A model generated the notes under the pieces. It worked only from the letters and a program-made list of their open reading frames with translations, made no database searches and was not told where the DNA came from. The translations under genes and the position numbers were made by a program. This document shows positions 1 through 8,701 of a stretch of DNA of 64,000 bases, piece after piece (positions within the stretch are counted from its first letter, which is position 1; each line of letters opens with the position of its first letter). This DNA is from Candidatus Obscuribacterales bacterium (lineage in GTDB: Bacteria > Cyanobacteriota > Vampirovibrionia > Obscuribacterales > Obscuribacteraceae), in NCBI GenBank assembly GCA_019747875.1, contig JAIEQI010000012.1, positions 18,677 to 82,676 of the forward strand, in the 5' to 3' direction.

Positions 1-382
1 TGTGGCGATTGTCTTCGGCGATACCCAAATAACGACCTTCTATGATGAGCACCCTTTTGCCATTGAAGTCTTCGGTCTTTGCGATCACAACTTGAAATTC
101 TTCCGGATCGTTTTTGTCGCGCAGCACTGCGCGGAGATCTTCGAATTCATGCTGATTCAGTACATGAGCAGGAGACTCCAGCACTTTGCGGAATTTTTCA
201 CCGTTCACTTTGTCTAGTCTGCGACCTCGATAGAAGAATGCAAGCATGGCATTCTCGTCATCTTGTGGATGAAAATATCGCATAGTGAAGGGGACTGCAC
301 GCTCGCGCTCTTCGAAATGTTCTTCCCAGCTGGGCGGGATCGTTATGTTTTGAATCTGGCCAATGCTAAAATTCGGATTCAT
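1..382 (-). CDS. Partial hypothetical protein (3' end beyond the window)
   Basis: An open minus-strand frame runs 127 codons from ATG at 382 to the window edge without a stop. It begins MNPNFSIGQIQNITIPPSWE and continues with a charged, soluble-looking sequence (HPQDDENAMLAFFYRGRRLD, then HEFEDLRAVLRDKNDPEEF and RVLIIEGRYLGIAEDN). There is no signal peptide or membrane segment. A good ribosome-binding site, AGAGGT, lies at 391-396, eight bases upstream of the ATG, and overlaps the stop codon of the large upstream gene (395-397). The two genes are therefore probably translationally coupled. I recognise no family. It could be an immunity or chaperone partner of the papain-like protein because of the coupling, but that is inference only. 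Confidence 0.7.
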   Translation of the reverse strand, partial: MNPNFSIGQIQNITIPPSWEEHFEERERAVPFTMRYFHPQDDENAMLAFFYRGRRLDKVNGEKFRKVLESPAHVLNQHEFEDLRAVLRDKNDPEEFQVVIAKTEDFNGKRVLIIEGRYLGIAEDNRH

Positions 383-394
383 TTTTGATAACCT

Positions 395-3217
395 CTATCG
401 TCTGGAGTTGGCAAGGATAGCGGCTCGCCGCTCCGGAGTCATTCCGTTAAGAATGCGGTCAAGTTCTTGTCTGGCTCTTTGTCGCTCTCCGGCATTGGCG
501 GTACCGTCTCGATCTTCTTGAGCCCACCTCTCGCGATTATTGCGAATGATATTTGAGAGCCCGCGATCGTATCTGTCATCAGCAGTACATCCCGCATTAT
601 GAGTGCGTTCCCAAAGTTTCAATTGCTTATCTGCCGGTTGTGTTGCAATTATTTCGCCAAGTGTTCTTAGTCCATTCCTTTGTTCATTTTCATTGAATGT
701 TCCATTGGCTCTCTGTTGTCTCCAGCGCTCACCGGCGGCGTCAATTTGTTCATTCATCATCCGATCGAAATCCGCATCGCTGAGTCGATTAGGATCAGTT
801 GCGGGTAAATTATGTCGCAGGCGGAGAAGTTCAAATTCTTTGCGGGTGTCAACGGTGTTGTGTGCGCGATCCCAGTCAACGTCGCGTTGAAGTTCTGCGA
901 TTTGTCCTGCATCTGCTGCCGGACGCATCGACATGTATAGATCGTGAACGGAGAGGTCTCTGGTGCCTTGATAATCTGTGCTCTCGCCCCATTGATTGTC
1001 TACTTGCACGCGGGCAGGTGGACCCGGCTGGTAGTCGGTTATTGTTACGACGTGCGCACCACCTGAGCCACCGGCTGATCCATTTCCGGAGTCTCTCAGC
1101 CATGGTTGGTTATCCGTTTCCACTCGAACAATAATGGGAAGCTTCCCGTCGCGAGATGCTTGTGCAATGCGCTCGTTCAGCTGCTCTTCATTCTGTACTG
1201 TCGTGACTCGCGTTGGATCACCATAGCAGTCTCCTGCATGGGAGATGACAACGTCGTTGGTTGATTCTCCTGTTAGTCGATTATTGACTCGCACGATTCC
1301 ATCGTCGGTTATGTCCGGACTCCGACCTATTGTGCGTGGCGGTCGTCTTGTAGTATCGATCAACCTCTCGCCGGAATCATCTGGATGTCCCGGGCGCGGC
1401 CGATGCTGTTCGTAACTCATGCCACCTGGTGGCACAACATGCTGTCGTCCGCGATTGTCGGTATACGTGTAAGGTTCGGTTTGGTAGTACATATTGAGTG
1501 TAGTTACCTGGAAGATCTGACTTGCATGGGAGCGTTCGCCTTCCGGCGGTGGATGATGCACGGCCTGGTGATCCGGTCGAATGCTGTCCGGTGGCACTCT
1601 AACCACGGTGCCATCGCGAGCGGTGAATCTTCCTGTAGTGCTTACTTCTGTAACCAGCCTTGCAGCTTCAGAGGGATTTCGTGTGTACAATCTGCTTTCG
1701 ACGGTAGTTACGTTGCAGGTACTGTGATCTCCCTGGTCGACAGTTGTTGGATGAGCCGCTTGATCCATGACCTGTGCCGCGAGAACTCTACGCTGCGCCT
1801 CAGTTGTAGGACGATTGCCTTCGTGATTGAGGAGCGTTTCGATTTGACTATAAGTTCTTGCCACTTCTTCAGGCGGCATATTGCGATCTCTTGCACGCTG
1901 CTCGAACGCCTCCATGTTAGCTTGAAAACGAGCCCGCTCTGCAGGGTCGGTGATCTTGCTTTCCATAGTGTCGTTCAGTCTTGCATGAGCAACTCTAACA
2001 TCGTTGGCATCTCTTGCTTCGTGAGGCGTTTCACCAGGTCGATCGGCTACGAGGTATCTTCCGTCTGCTGTCTTTGTCAGCTCGTAATTCTGTTGTGGAT
2101 TTCTGCCCCAGTGATGCTCGGTGTAGCTTCCATCCTCTGCGTTAAATCGCCGAACGTGCCCGCTACCATCCGTCCCTTCAACGCGTTCCGTATTATCTGC
2201 CCATCTGGTATGAGTTCTTCCCGCGGCGTCACGAGTCACATAGCCACCGTCTGCGGTGTGACCCGGCATTGTAAGTTCCGTCCCCTCGCGTAATGCCTGG
2301 TTCGGGCGCAGATGATTGACCCTTTCAAGCTCGCGCGCATGTTTGGCTACATCATCTTCGCTTGCGTCTGCACCTAGATGTTGGCGCGCAACGCTCTGTA
2401 CTGTATCTCCAGCTGCAACCGTGTGAGTGCCGGGGGGCACATCGCGATTAATCACTTCACCCCGATAAGCAGCATCCGGATTTACGCGAATGACTTCTGG
2501 ACGCATGTGAACTACGTTACCGCGACCAGAAGCGCGCGGTTCGCTTGTTTCCGGAGCTTGCTGATCTGCATGTGTACGATTCGTTTGCTTAGGTCTTTCA
2601 ATCACAGTGCTCTGCTCTGTGTGCAATGGGGCTTGAGCATCATGTGCTCCTTGCGCATTTGCATCTCGGCCAGTTACAGCAGTTGACTCGTTCTCAGCTG
2701 GACGCTGCTGATCGGGATGTGTAAGATCATTTTGCTTCGGTCTTTCGAGCGCTGTGTTTTGTTCATTGTGTACAGCATGCGCCTCTTGTACTGCTTGCAT
2801 TCCCTTTGTATCTGCGGTCGGCGCTGGTTTGCTCTCAGCCTCGGGCTTCGTTGCCGAAGCATCCGACTTTCCCGGATCGCCAAATCTATTTTTCAGTGTC
2901 TCGGGTTTATTTGGCGACTCTTGGGCTAGTCCAGAATTGTCACGATGCAATCCAATTTTAATTTTTGGGATTTCGCCTGAACGATAAATTCTTTGAGGAC
3001 TTACATTGTCCTTAGCGTTGCCTTCAAGGAGTTGAGGCTTACCTATAATTCCTGTGACGCCTGAGCTGGCACCGTCCTTTAATGACTTGATCAGCTTCTT
3101 AAAGTCGCTCGCTAATTTTTCGCTGCCTTCCGATGCTTCTTTGAGTGCTTCGCCTGGAACGTCATCATCTTTTTGTTGCTCAGATCGTTGTTTGATTTCT
3201 TCTGGTGTGGTGGTCAT
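395..3217 (-). CDS. LysM and papain-like cysteine-peptidase-domain protein
   Basis: The product has 940 residues. Residues 1-260 are disordered and contain a duplicated segment (ALERPKQNDLTHPDQQ near 155, VIERPKQTNRTHADQQ near 204). A LysM-like peptidoglycan-binding module follows at about 263-318 (GTHTVAAGDTVQSVARQHLG). The C-terminal half looks like a papain-fold peptidase: Cys501 in VDQGDHSTCNVTTVE, His722 in GGAHVVTITDY and Asn741 in VDNQWGE, the Cys-His-Asn order and N-x-W-G signature of papain-like enzymes. There is no Sec signal, so export, if any, must use another route. It shares the AHP-VDQG-CNV, HV and VDN-WG blocks with the gene at 28528-30207. The start is ATG at 3217 with GGAA upstream. 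It is followed by, and probably coupled to, the gene ending at the left edge. Peptidase activity is inferred from motif order only. Confidence 0.75.
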   Translation of the reverse strand: MTTTPEEIKQRSEQQKDDDVPGEALKEASEGSEKLASDFKKLIKSLKDGASSGVTGIIGKPQLLEGNAKDNVSPQRIYRSGEIPKIKIGLHRDNSGLAQESPNKPETLKNRFGDPGKSDASATKPEAESKPAPTADTKGMQAVQEAHAVHNEQNTALERPKQNDLTHPDQQRPAENESTAVTGRDANAQGAHDAQAPLHTEQSTVIERPKQTNRTHADQQAPETSEPRASGRGNVVHMRPEVIRVNPDAAYRGEVINRDVPPGTHTVAAGDTVQSVARQHLGADASEDDVAKHARELERVNHLRPNQALREGTELTMPGHTADGGYVTRDAAGRTHTRWADNTERVEGTDGSGHVRRFNAEDGSYTEHHWGRNPQQNYELTKTADGRYLVADRPGETPHEARDANDVRVAHARLNDTMESKITDPAERARFQANMEAFEQRARDRNMPPEEVARTYSQIETLLNHEGNRPTTEAQRRVLAAQVMDQAAHPTTVDQGDHSTCNVTTVESRLYTRNPSEAARLVTEVSTTGRFTARDGTVVRVPPDSIRPDHQAVHHPPPEGERSHASQIFQVTTLNMYYQTEPYTYTDNRGRQHVVPPGGMSYEQHRPRPGHPDDSGERLIDTTRRPPRTIGRSPDITDDGIVRVNNRLTGESTNDVVISHAGDCYGDPTRVTTVQNEEQLNERIAQASRDGKLPIIVRVETDNQPWLRDSGNGSAGGSGGAHVVTITDYQPGPPARVQVDNQWGESTDYQGTRDLSVHDLYMSMRPAADAGQIAELQRDVDWDRAHNTVDTRKEFELLRLRHNLPATDPNRLSDADFDRMMNEQIDAAGERWRQQRANGTFNENEQRNGLRTLGEIIATQPADKQLKLWERTHNAGCTADDRYDRGLSNIIRNNRERWAQEDRDGTANAGERQRARQELDRILNGMTPERRAAILANSRR

Positions 3218-3500
3218 GGTTTTCCATTAATTCCTGGTCGTGAAATGAAAAGAGCAGAGCTCTAATGCTCCACCTGACAACGGCGAAAATTAGGCTGGGC
3301 TGTTGTCATTTCCAGTCATACCCATTGCTCATCGGACCAATCCGTCTTTACATCAGAACGCAAGCTCCATTACGGTATGGAAAATGATCAGGCAAATTGC
3401 GGTCTGTGCTAACAATAGCGGCATGGAAGTTGTTTATACTGAATGTGTATTTCGTTCTGGTGTGAAGAAATCTCGTTTTGGCAAGGAACCAGCAATACTG

Positions 3501-4613
3501 ATGGAACTGCTTTCTATAGAAACGACTCCTAATCCAAACAGCATGAAATTGAATTTTGATGTGAATTTTGGTTCGCCGAAGACGTATACGGCTGAGAGCG
3601 TTTCTGGTTGTCCTGAGTTTGTGGCGAGAATGCTGGAAATGAAAGAACTCGTCAGCGTTTTTGTATGTGCCGATTTTGTTACCCTCAACAAAGATCCGCG
3701 AGCTGATTGGCGGCCGGTTCTTGAAAGAGCTACGTCGATTACTGCAACGAATTTGCGTCCTCCAAGCGAATTCTCTTCTGAGCGAAAGTCTGCAGAGTCA
3801 GACGGGCAAGTGCATGCATTTGTGCAGATGTTTATGGGTATTCCGATACAGGTCAAAATAGTTGATCGCACGGGCGAAGATAGGGTACGTTTGGGGGAGC
3901 AATTTGATGAAGCCGTTGCGCTGGTTCAAAGTGAGACCGGAGCTGACTTTCTCAAAGAACGTTTTTGGGCCGATTACGGTTTACGATATGGCTCCCGCGC
4001 GGACGTCGCAAGCGAATTTGCGGACGAAATTAAAGGGATGTTTGACGAGCAAGCACTTGAGCGTGTGAAGTCGAAGGCTTTGGGAGGTTCAGAACCAGCG
4101 GGATTTAGTCGCGATGAATTGCGAGAATTGCTGCGACACGAAGATTGGCATCAAAGACTACAGGCTGTTTACGAGATGAGTAACTCCCCTGAGTTTATTC
4201 CACTTCTGATAAATGCTCTGAATGACGCTCATCCGCAAGTCAGGCGTATGGCAGCTGCGTCTCTGGGTGCTGCGGGCAGTTCAGAGAGCGTCAGTGCTCT
4301 TTGCTCGACACTGCTTAATGATTCATCTGCCCCCGTGAGGCGCACCGCGGGCGATGCTCTGTCTGATATCGGTGATCCTGGGGCGGAGCATGCGGTTTGC
4401 AAGGCGCTCTCAGATCCTAATAAATTGGTCCGATGGCGTGCCGCTCGTTTTCTTTGCGAGTTAGGGACGTCTGCGGCATTGCCGTTTCTAGAGAAAGCAG
4501 CATTGGATTCCGCGTTTGAAGTCAGGTTAGAAGTTGAGGCCGCCAAACAGCGAATTTCTGAAGGCACCAAGGGCTCAGGTCCTGCATGGAAAAGAATTAT
4601 CGAACAGGGCTAG
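3501..4613 (+). CDS. Nfu_N domain plus HEAT-repeat protein (CvfC/YpgR-like)
   Basis: The product has 370 residues from ATG 3501. The frame is open further upstream, but the family-typical N terminus MELLSIETTPNPNSMKLNFD begins here. Residues 1-85 match the N-terminal domain of NifU/Nfu scaffold proteins (ETTPNPNSMKLNF, then ...VFVCADFVTLNKDPRADW). The C-terminal half (about 200-360) is a run of HEAT-like helical repeats (PLLINALNDAHPQVRRMAAASLG, then SSAPVRRTAGDALSDIGDPG). This pairing is the architecture of staphylococcal conserved virulence factor C and Bacillus YpgR. The Cys pair of a true iron-sulfur Nfu domain is absent, so cluster assembly is not supported. It stands alone and is divergent from the papain-like gene. 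Its exact role is unknown in the family. Confidence 0.75.
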   Translation: MELLSIETTPNPNSMKLNFDVNFGSPKTYTAESVSGCPEFVARMLEMKELVSVFVCADFVTLNKDPRADWRPVLERATSITATNLRPPSEFSSERKSAESDGQVHAFVQMFMGIPIQVKIVDRTGEDRVRLGEQFDEAVALVQSETGADFLKERFWADYGLRYGSRADVASEFADEIKGMFDEQALERVKSKALGGSEPAGFSRDELRELLRHEDWHQRLQAVYEMSNSPEFIPLLINALNDAHPQVRRMAAASLGAAGSSESVSALCSTLLNDSSAPVRRTAGDALSDIGDPGAEHAVCKALSDPNKLVRWRAARFLCELGTSAALPFLEKAALDSAFEVRLEVEAAKQRISEGTKGSGPAWKRIIEQG

Positions 4614-5001
4614 TCTGGAGCGTTTGCTTGTACGCAACAGGTTGACATTGTAATTTCCTTGAGCTTGTCCGCCTATGCCGTTATAAAAGTTTTGGGTGTT
4701 TCTCAATGTCTTTGCTTTCAGTAGTTGTTTCTTGACTTTCTTGACGACGCAAGCTGAGCAAGTTGAACGTCGAGGAATGGCTTCTGTGCTAAACAATTAG
4801 CGCAAGTTCGCGTTTTACATTAAACGGAAAAACACCACTTGCAGTCGCGTTGTTTTTACCAGAGCTGAATATATTATGGCGATGCTACTTCTACCGCTGC
4901 AGATATATCTATACTGCAAGCAAATCGTTAATGAGCAAAAGTCAATCAATAACTCAGGAAAGCCTCTAAAATGTAAGTGTTGGTATCTGCGAGATTCTTG
5001 C
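4614..5001. other. Intergenic stretch without a recognised feature
   Basis: This stretch separates the Nfu_N/HEAT gene from the secreted TPR gene. The frame of the TPR gene is open from ATG 4876, so the last 126 bases could be coding if that start is used. I see no convincing terminator hairpin, repeat or RNA gene. The promoter of the TPR gene presumably lies here. Confidence 0.4.
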
Positions 5002-6237
5002 GTGCGTCCTTTTCACTTCCTAATTCTGATTTTGACAGCAGTTTTCATCAACTCGCCTGTGCAAGCGGCTGATCTTGAGGCAGCCGACAAGAAATGGCAG
5101 CAGACTTTGCGCGACGGTGTCGATGCGCTCGACACCAATAGGTACTGGATCGCGGAGCCGACGCTGAAAAGTGCGGTTGTTGAGGCGGGCAAGTTCGGAA
5201 TTGAAGACTTGCGACTCGCCAAGTCTCTTGGTGAACTCGGGCGACTTTATACGATTAGGGGCCGATTTGATTTAGCTGAACCCTTGCTAGAGGAAGAGCT
5301 GCATATCAAGCAAGAAGTGCTTGATGAGGAAGGTGATCAGCTCGTTCCGGCGATGGGCTCAATGATCAAGTTCTACGTTAATCATGGAACGAAAGAAAAA
5401 GCCGAACCTTTAACTAATCAGATGTTGGAAATTGTGGAAGGCAAAATTAGGGAAACATCGAACAAGCCGAAGACCAATGTTTCCAAAGTCGATGGCAAGA
5501 TAGTTCTTGAAGCATGGGCTGGCGTTGCCGCGCAAACCGCGCGTGAACCTCTTCTTGAGTGGGCCATTACTTGTGACAGCGTAGCAAATGCATATTTCGC
5601 GGAGAAGAAATTCGATATTGCAGAGCGCCTGTACAAAGCTGCCCTTGAAGTGAAAGAAACTGTTTATGGCAAGACGCACCTATCGTTAGCGAACAGTTAT
5701 GATAGTCTCGGCGGACTTGCCCTTGCGAAGAATGATTTATTTACTGCAGAGTCGCATTTGCGAGATGCATACGAAATGTCCAGCAAGATTTTGGGTAAAT
5801 CAAACCCGGTCGTTTACGGACGTTTGGATAAGCTTGCTAAATGTCTAATTCTTGCAGGTAAGCGCGCTGAGGCTGAGCAGATCTATGTCGCAGCGCAGTC
5901 CTTGTGGAAGAATGCACCGTCAAAAACTGGTGACGATATTCGGGCTTGTTATGCTCTCGGAAATTTGTACTGCGAAGACAAAAACTATGTTGCAGCAGAA
6001 CCTTTGTTGAAGAAGGCAATGGTTTCGGCAGAGGAGTTCTATGGACCGAGTTCGCAATCGGTCGTTCCTTATATACAACGCTATGCTTACGTACTCTATT
6101 ACCTGGGGCGAAAGCCTGAATCGGATGAGTTCAAGGCTCGAGCTAGCGTAATAAATGGTGGCGACTTTATCGCTGAGAATTCAAAGGCAAGCACTGAAAG
6201 CGGCTCCGACGCAAAAATTTTAAACAAGGGGCTGTAG
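5002..6237 (+). CDS. Secreted tetratricopeptide-repeat protein
   Basis: The product has about 411 residues if translation begins at GTG 5002, which gives a classical signal peptide (MRPFHFLILILTAVFINSPV, cleavage near QAA|DLE). ATG 4876 is the longer alternative. It would bury the hydrophobic segment 45 residues inside the protein, so I prefer 5002 although no strong ribosome-binding site precedes it. The mature part is made of TPR motifs of the kinesin-light-chain spacing, for example LGRLYTIRGRFDLAEPLLEE, VANAYFAEKKFDIAERLYKA and YALGNLYCEDKNYVAAEPLL. Such proteins act as protein-binding scaffolds in the periplasm. No enzymatic domain is present. Related TPR proteins occur at 14183-19275 and 39470. 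Confidence 0.75.
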   Translation: MRPFHFLILILTAVFINSPVQAADLEAADKKWQQTLRDGVDALDTNRYWIAEPTLKSAVVEAGKFGIEDLRLAKSLGELGRLYTIRGRFDLAEPLLEEELHIKQEVLDEEGDQLVPAMGSMIKFYVNHGTKEKAEPLTNQMLEIVEGKIRETSNKPKTNVSKVDGKIVLEAWAGVAAQTAREPLLEWAITCDSVANAYFAEKKFDIAERLYKAALEVKETVYGKTHLSLANSYDSLGGLALAKNDLFTAESHLRDAYEMSSKILGKSNPVVYGRLDKLAKCLILAGKRAEAEQIYVAAQSLWKNAPSKTGDDIRACYALGNLYCEDKNYVAAEPLLKKAMVSAEEFYGPSSQSVVPYIQRYAYVLYYLGRKPESDEFKARASVINGGDFIAENSKASTESGSDAKILNKGL

Positions 6238-6496
6238 TCGATAGGGTGATTCCTCCGTGGCGCCTCAGCGCGTGTTAGTCATCTCCGTCGCTTAGCTGTC
6301 TTTTAGAGCTTGTGTGGCCTGATGCGCTGGTGTCATAGAAACCCAATCGCTGTTCGTCCAGGAAAAACGAGATGTCATGGGTTGTTGCGCATGCGAAAGT
6401 CTGAATCGGAGCGGCTTTAGGGCGCTTCTTCATAAACAACTCGGTTACATGTTCTCTGTAGAGTTACATCATTAACCAATTGGCGGAGGTTACAAA

Positions 6497-7234
6497 ATGA
6501 GTTTCCTAGATACGATTACAGATGGCGTTTCGAAAATCGCTGACACAGCGCTCGGCGAAGGTTCTTCTTTATTGTCTTCTTTCAATCTCTTAGATAATGC
6601 CAGCACAATGATTGTTGATTCAATGAGATCGTTGCCTGGCAGCAATGAACTGCAAAATCTAGGCTTCCCGCAGTTCGAAGAATTACTAAATCTGGATAAC
6701 ATGCAACAGCAGTTTGAGCCCTGTTCTTGCGAGAGTGGATTCAACCAAATGAACTTCAAAGAATTTATATCAAAGTTGTTTGGAAATGATTCCAATCCAA
6801 TCAATGACATACTTGGAGGGCAAGCTGGCTTTGATCAAACCCTGCAATGTGCGTTCGACATTCTTTTAGGCAATCCAGAAGACATTCTTCGTCAACTTGG
6901 CTTGCTTGGCGGTGATGGCGGTGGCGGTGGCGGATTCTTTGGTGGAATTTTCTCCGGAATCAAAGGTCTTTTAGGTGGTGACAAAGGCGGCGGACTTGGT
7001 GGCATTCTTGGTGGCATCTTGGGCGGCGGTGAAGGGGGCGGTATTCTCGGCGGCATTCTCGGTGGTGGCGGCGGTGGACTGCTTGGAGGCATTCTCGGTG
7101 GCGAAGGTGGTGGTTTGCTTGGTGGCATACTCGGCGGAGAAGATGGTTTGCTTGGTGGCATTCTAAGTAAGATCCCGGGTGCAGAGACACTTCTACCATT
7201 AGCACTCAAAGTTGCACCATATGTGCTTCTCTAA
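6497..7234 (+). CDS. Glycine-rich repeat protein
   Basis: The product has 245 residues, starting at ATG 6497 behind a strong GGCGGAGG ribosome-binding site. Residues 1-130 are an ordinary, acidic, helix-prone domain with a CSC pair (EPCSCESGFN). Residues 135-225 are almost only Gly, Leu and Ile in a period of 8 to 14 residues (LGGILGG, GGGILGG, GGGLLGGILGGE). The protein ends in a hydrophobic helix (IPGAETLLPLALKVAPYVLL). No Sec signal is visible. The low-complexity tract is encoded by degenerate DNA repeats at about 6904-7170. The repeats could assemble as a surface, amyloid-like or channel-lining structure, but I know no family for it. It is followed 52 bases later by a small helical protein and probably shares its transcript. 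Confidence 0.7.
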   Translation: MSFLDTITDGVSKIADTALGEGSSLLSSFNLLDNASTMIVDSMRSLPGSNELQNLGFPQFEELLNLDNMQQQFEPCSCESGFNQMNFKEFISKLFGNDSNPINDILGGQAGFDQTLQCAFDILLGNPEDILRQLGLLGGDGGGGGGFFGGIFSGIKGLLGGDKGGGLGGILGGILGGGEGGGILGGILGGGGGGLLGGILGGEGGGLLGGILGGEDGLLGGILSKIPGAETLLPLALKVAPYVLL

Positions 7235-7286
7235 ATTCTAATCAGCATTAATAGATGGCAAAGGCAATTACTCAAGAGGGTCAATC

Positions 7287-7739
7287 ATGAATAACGTTTT
7301 CCAAAGCAAAAATTTCCAGAATGTTCGCAAGTTGCAAGTTCTAGTTATCAAAGTTTCTCAGCTTGCCCTGCGCGCACAAGCATTATTGAAAGCCCCGTCG
7401 GATGAGGCTGTGGCAGAAGGTCTCATTGCGGTCGGACTTTGCAAACAAGCAAAGGACCAAGTTCAATCAGCGTGCCAGAATCTTGGTTTCGTTGTTGACA
7501 GCCTGCAATACATCGCAAGCAATACTTCAGAACTCGAAAGCAAGTTGCGTGACGCAAGCTCTGCTGTGACAGAGGCGCTTAAAAAGATGCTCAACGTCTC
7601 CGAAACGGCTGTAGCACCAGGAATTGAAGGGTACGTTGACGAAGTGCTCGTGATCGCTGCAATTATGGTTGCGCGTGCCGAGGAACACATTAAGAAGGGC
7701 GAGCAATCCGTGAACAAGCTTGCACGTATCGCTGGTTAA
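7287..7739 (+). CDS. Small all-helical protein downstream of the glycine-rich gene
   Basis: The product has 150 residues, starting at ATG 7287 with AAGAGGGT upstream. The sequence is predicted by eye to be nearly all helix, with heptad-like hydrophobic spacing (VRKLQVLVIKVSQLALRAQA, SSAVTEALKKMLNVSETA, AAIMVARAEEHIKKGEQS). There is no signal peptide and no known motif. Its position 52 bases after the glycine-rich gene suggests a partner role such as chaperone or co-assembly subunit; that is inference. A hairpin that may end the transcript lies at 7761-7782. Confidence 0.65.
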   Translation: MNNVFQSKNFQNVRKLQVLVIKVSQLALRAQALLKAPSDEAVAEGLIAVGLCKQAKDQVQSACQNLGFVVDSLQYIASNTSELESKLRDASSAVTEALKKMLNVSETAVAPGIEGYVDEVLVIAAIMVARAEEHIKKGEQSVNKLARIAG

Positions 7740-7760
7740 TGAGCTCTTTGCTGATTCAGG

Positions 7761-7782
7761 ATCCTGGCTAATTTACCAGGAT
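7761..7782 (+). terminator. Hairpin after the glycine-rich gene pair
   Basis: ATCCTGG (7761-7767) pairs with CCAGGAT (7776-7782) across an 8-base loop. A T-containing but imperfect tract follows. It is a possible weak intrinsic terminator between the pair and truC. Confidence 0.35.
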
Positions 7783-7870
7783 TTGATAGGTAATTATTTG
7801 ATTCAACTGTGTTCTTATGCACCGTAAAAAGATAGGATTACTAGTGCAGCTCTGAACCGAAACAACGCTC

Positions 7871-8542
7871 GTGATTGAAGTTATTTTTCAAAGTGAATCA
7901 ATGATTGCAGTAGCCAAGCCGGCCGGAATGATTGTTCACCGTGGCTGGGGCCTAGATTCAGAAACCGTATCCGACATTGTGCGCGATCGGATCACAGGTA
8001 GCCCTGTTTTTGCCATACATCGACTTGACCGAGGGACCAGTGGTGTTCTCCTCTTTGCCAAAAACGCCGAAACTGCAAGACACCTTCAATTGGAAATGGA
8101 GAAGAACCGGTTTCGCAAGCAGTATCTAGCGCTCGTGCGCGGGCCCATGCGTCAGGATTGCTTCGTAGATCATCCGGTGCCCAAAGAGAAAAGCAAGAAG
8201 AGTAAGCGTGTGCCTGCGTGTACTAGATTCACCGTTCTCAGTCACAAAGATCGCTGGTCCCTAGTTTTGGCAGAACCGCAGACAGGTCGGCTTCATCAAA
8301 TCAGACGTCATCTAAAGCACCTCAGCCATCCGATAATTGGCGATGTTCGATATGGAAAAGGTGAGATCAATAGATATTTTCAAAATGAGTATGGACTTTT
8401 AAGAATGGCATTGCATGCTTTTCAAATAATTGTGGCGGACTCTGAGGGCACTGTTTTGACTTTGAAAGCACAACTGCCGCCTGATCTTCTTCTTCCATTG
8501 AATAGAATTGGCATCGATATTCCTCAACAATTTCTTCCGTAG
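7871..8542 (+). CDS. truC: tRNA pseudouridine(65) synthase TruC-like, RluA family
   Basis: The product has 223 residues and would isomerise uridine to pseudouridine in tRNA. The catalytic Asp53 sits in the family motif HRLDRGTSG (50-58). The N terminus IEVIFQSESMIAVAKPAGM and the substrate-binding block GRLHQIRRHLKHLSHPIIGD are closest to E. coli TruC among RluA-type enzymes, and the length is typical for a form without an S4 domain. The start is GTG 7871, chosen because it reproduces the TruC N terminus; the ribosome-binding site is weak and ATG 7901 would cut the first strand. It stands alone, convergent with the next gene. The RluA family is certain; the TruC assignment is likely but not proven. 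Confidence 0.85.
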   Translation: MIEVIFQSESMIAVAKPAGMIVHRGWGLDSETVSDIVRDRITGSPVFAIHRLDRGTSGVLLFAKNAETARHLQLEMEKNRFRKQYLALVRGPMRQDCFVDHPVPKEKSKKSKRVPACTRFTVLSHKDRWSLVLAEPQTGRLHQIRRHLKHLSHPIIGDVRYGKGEINRYFQNEYGLLRMALHAFQIIVADSEGTVLTLKAQLPPDLLLPLNRIGIDIPQQFLP

Positions 8543-8701
8543 TTGCAGAGATCTTGTGCTGAGTTGGCAGGGAACGACATCGCATCGTGTTGAAATGGAG
8601 GTCCCGCAGAGTCTCTATGAGAAGTAAGAGAAAGTGTGGAATCCCCGGCTCAGTACAAATTCTACGAAAAGGTGACCACGGACCAAGGTCGTACCTTTGT
8701 A

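Noticed and set aside
1385..2293. A 302-codon plus-strand open frame
   Set aside because: It is antisense to the papain-like gene, is rich in Cys/Arg/Ser as expected for a shadow frame, has no ribosome-binding site and no recognisable domain.
4575..4796. A 73-codon minus-strand open frame
   Set aside because: It overlaps the 3' end of the Nfu_N/HEAT gene, has no ribosome-binding site and shows a mixed composition.
6892..7209. Proline-rich antisense open frame
   Set aside because: It is the reverse complement of the glycine codons of the Gly-rich gene.
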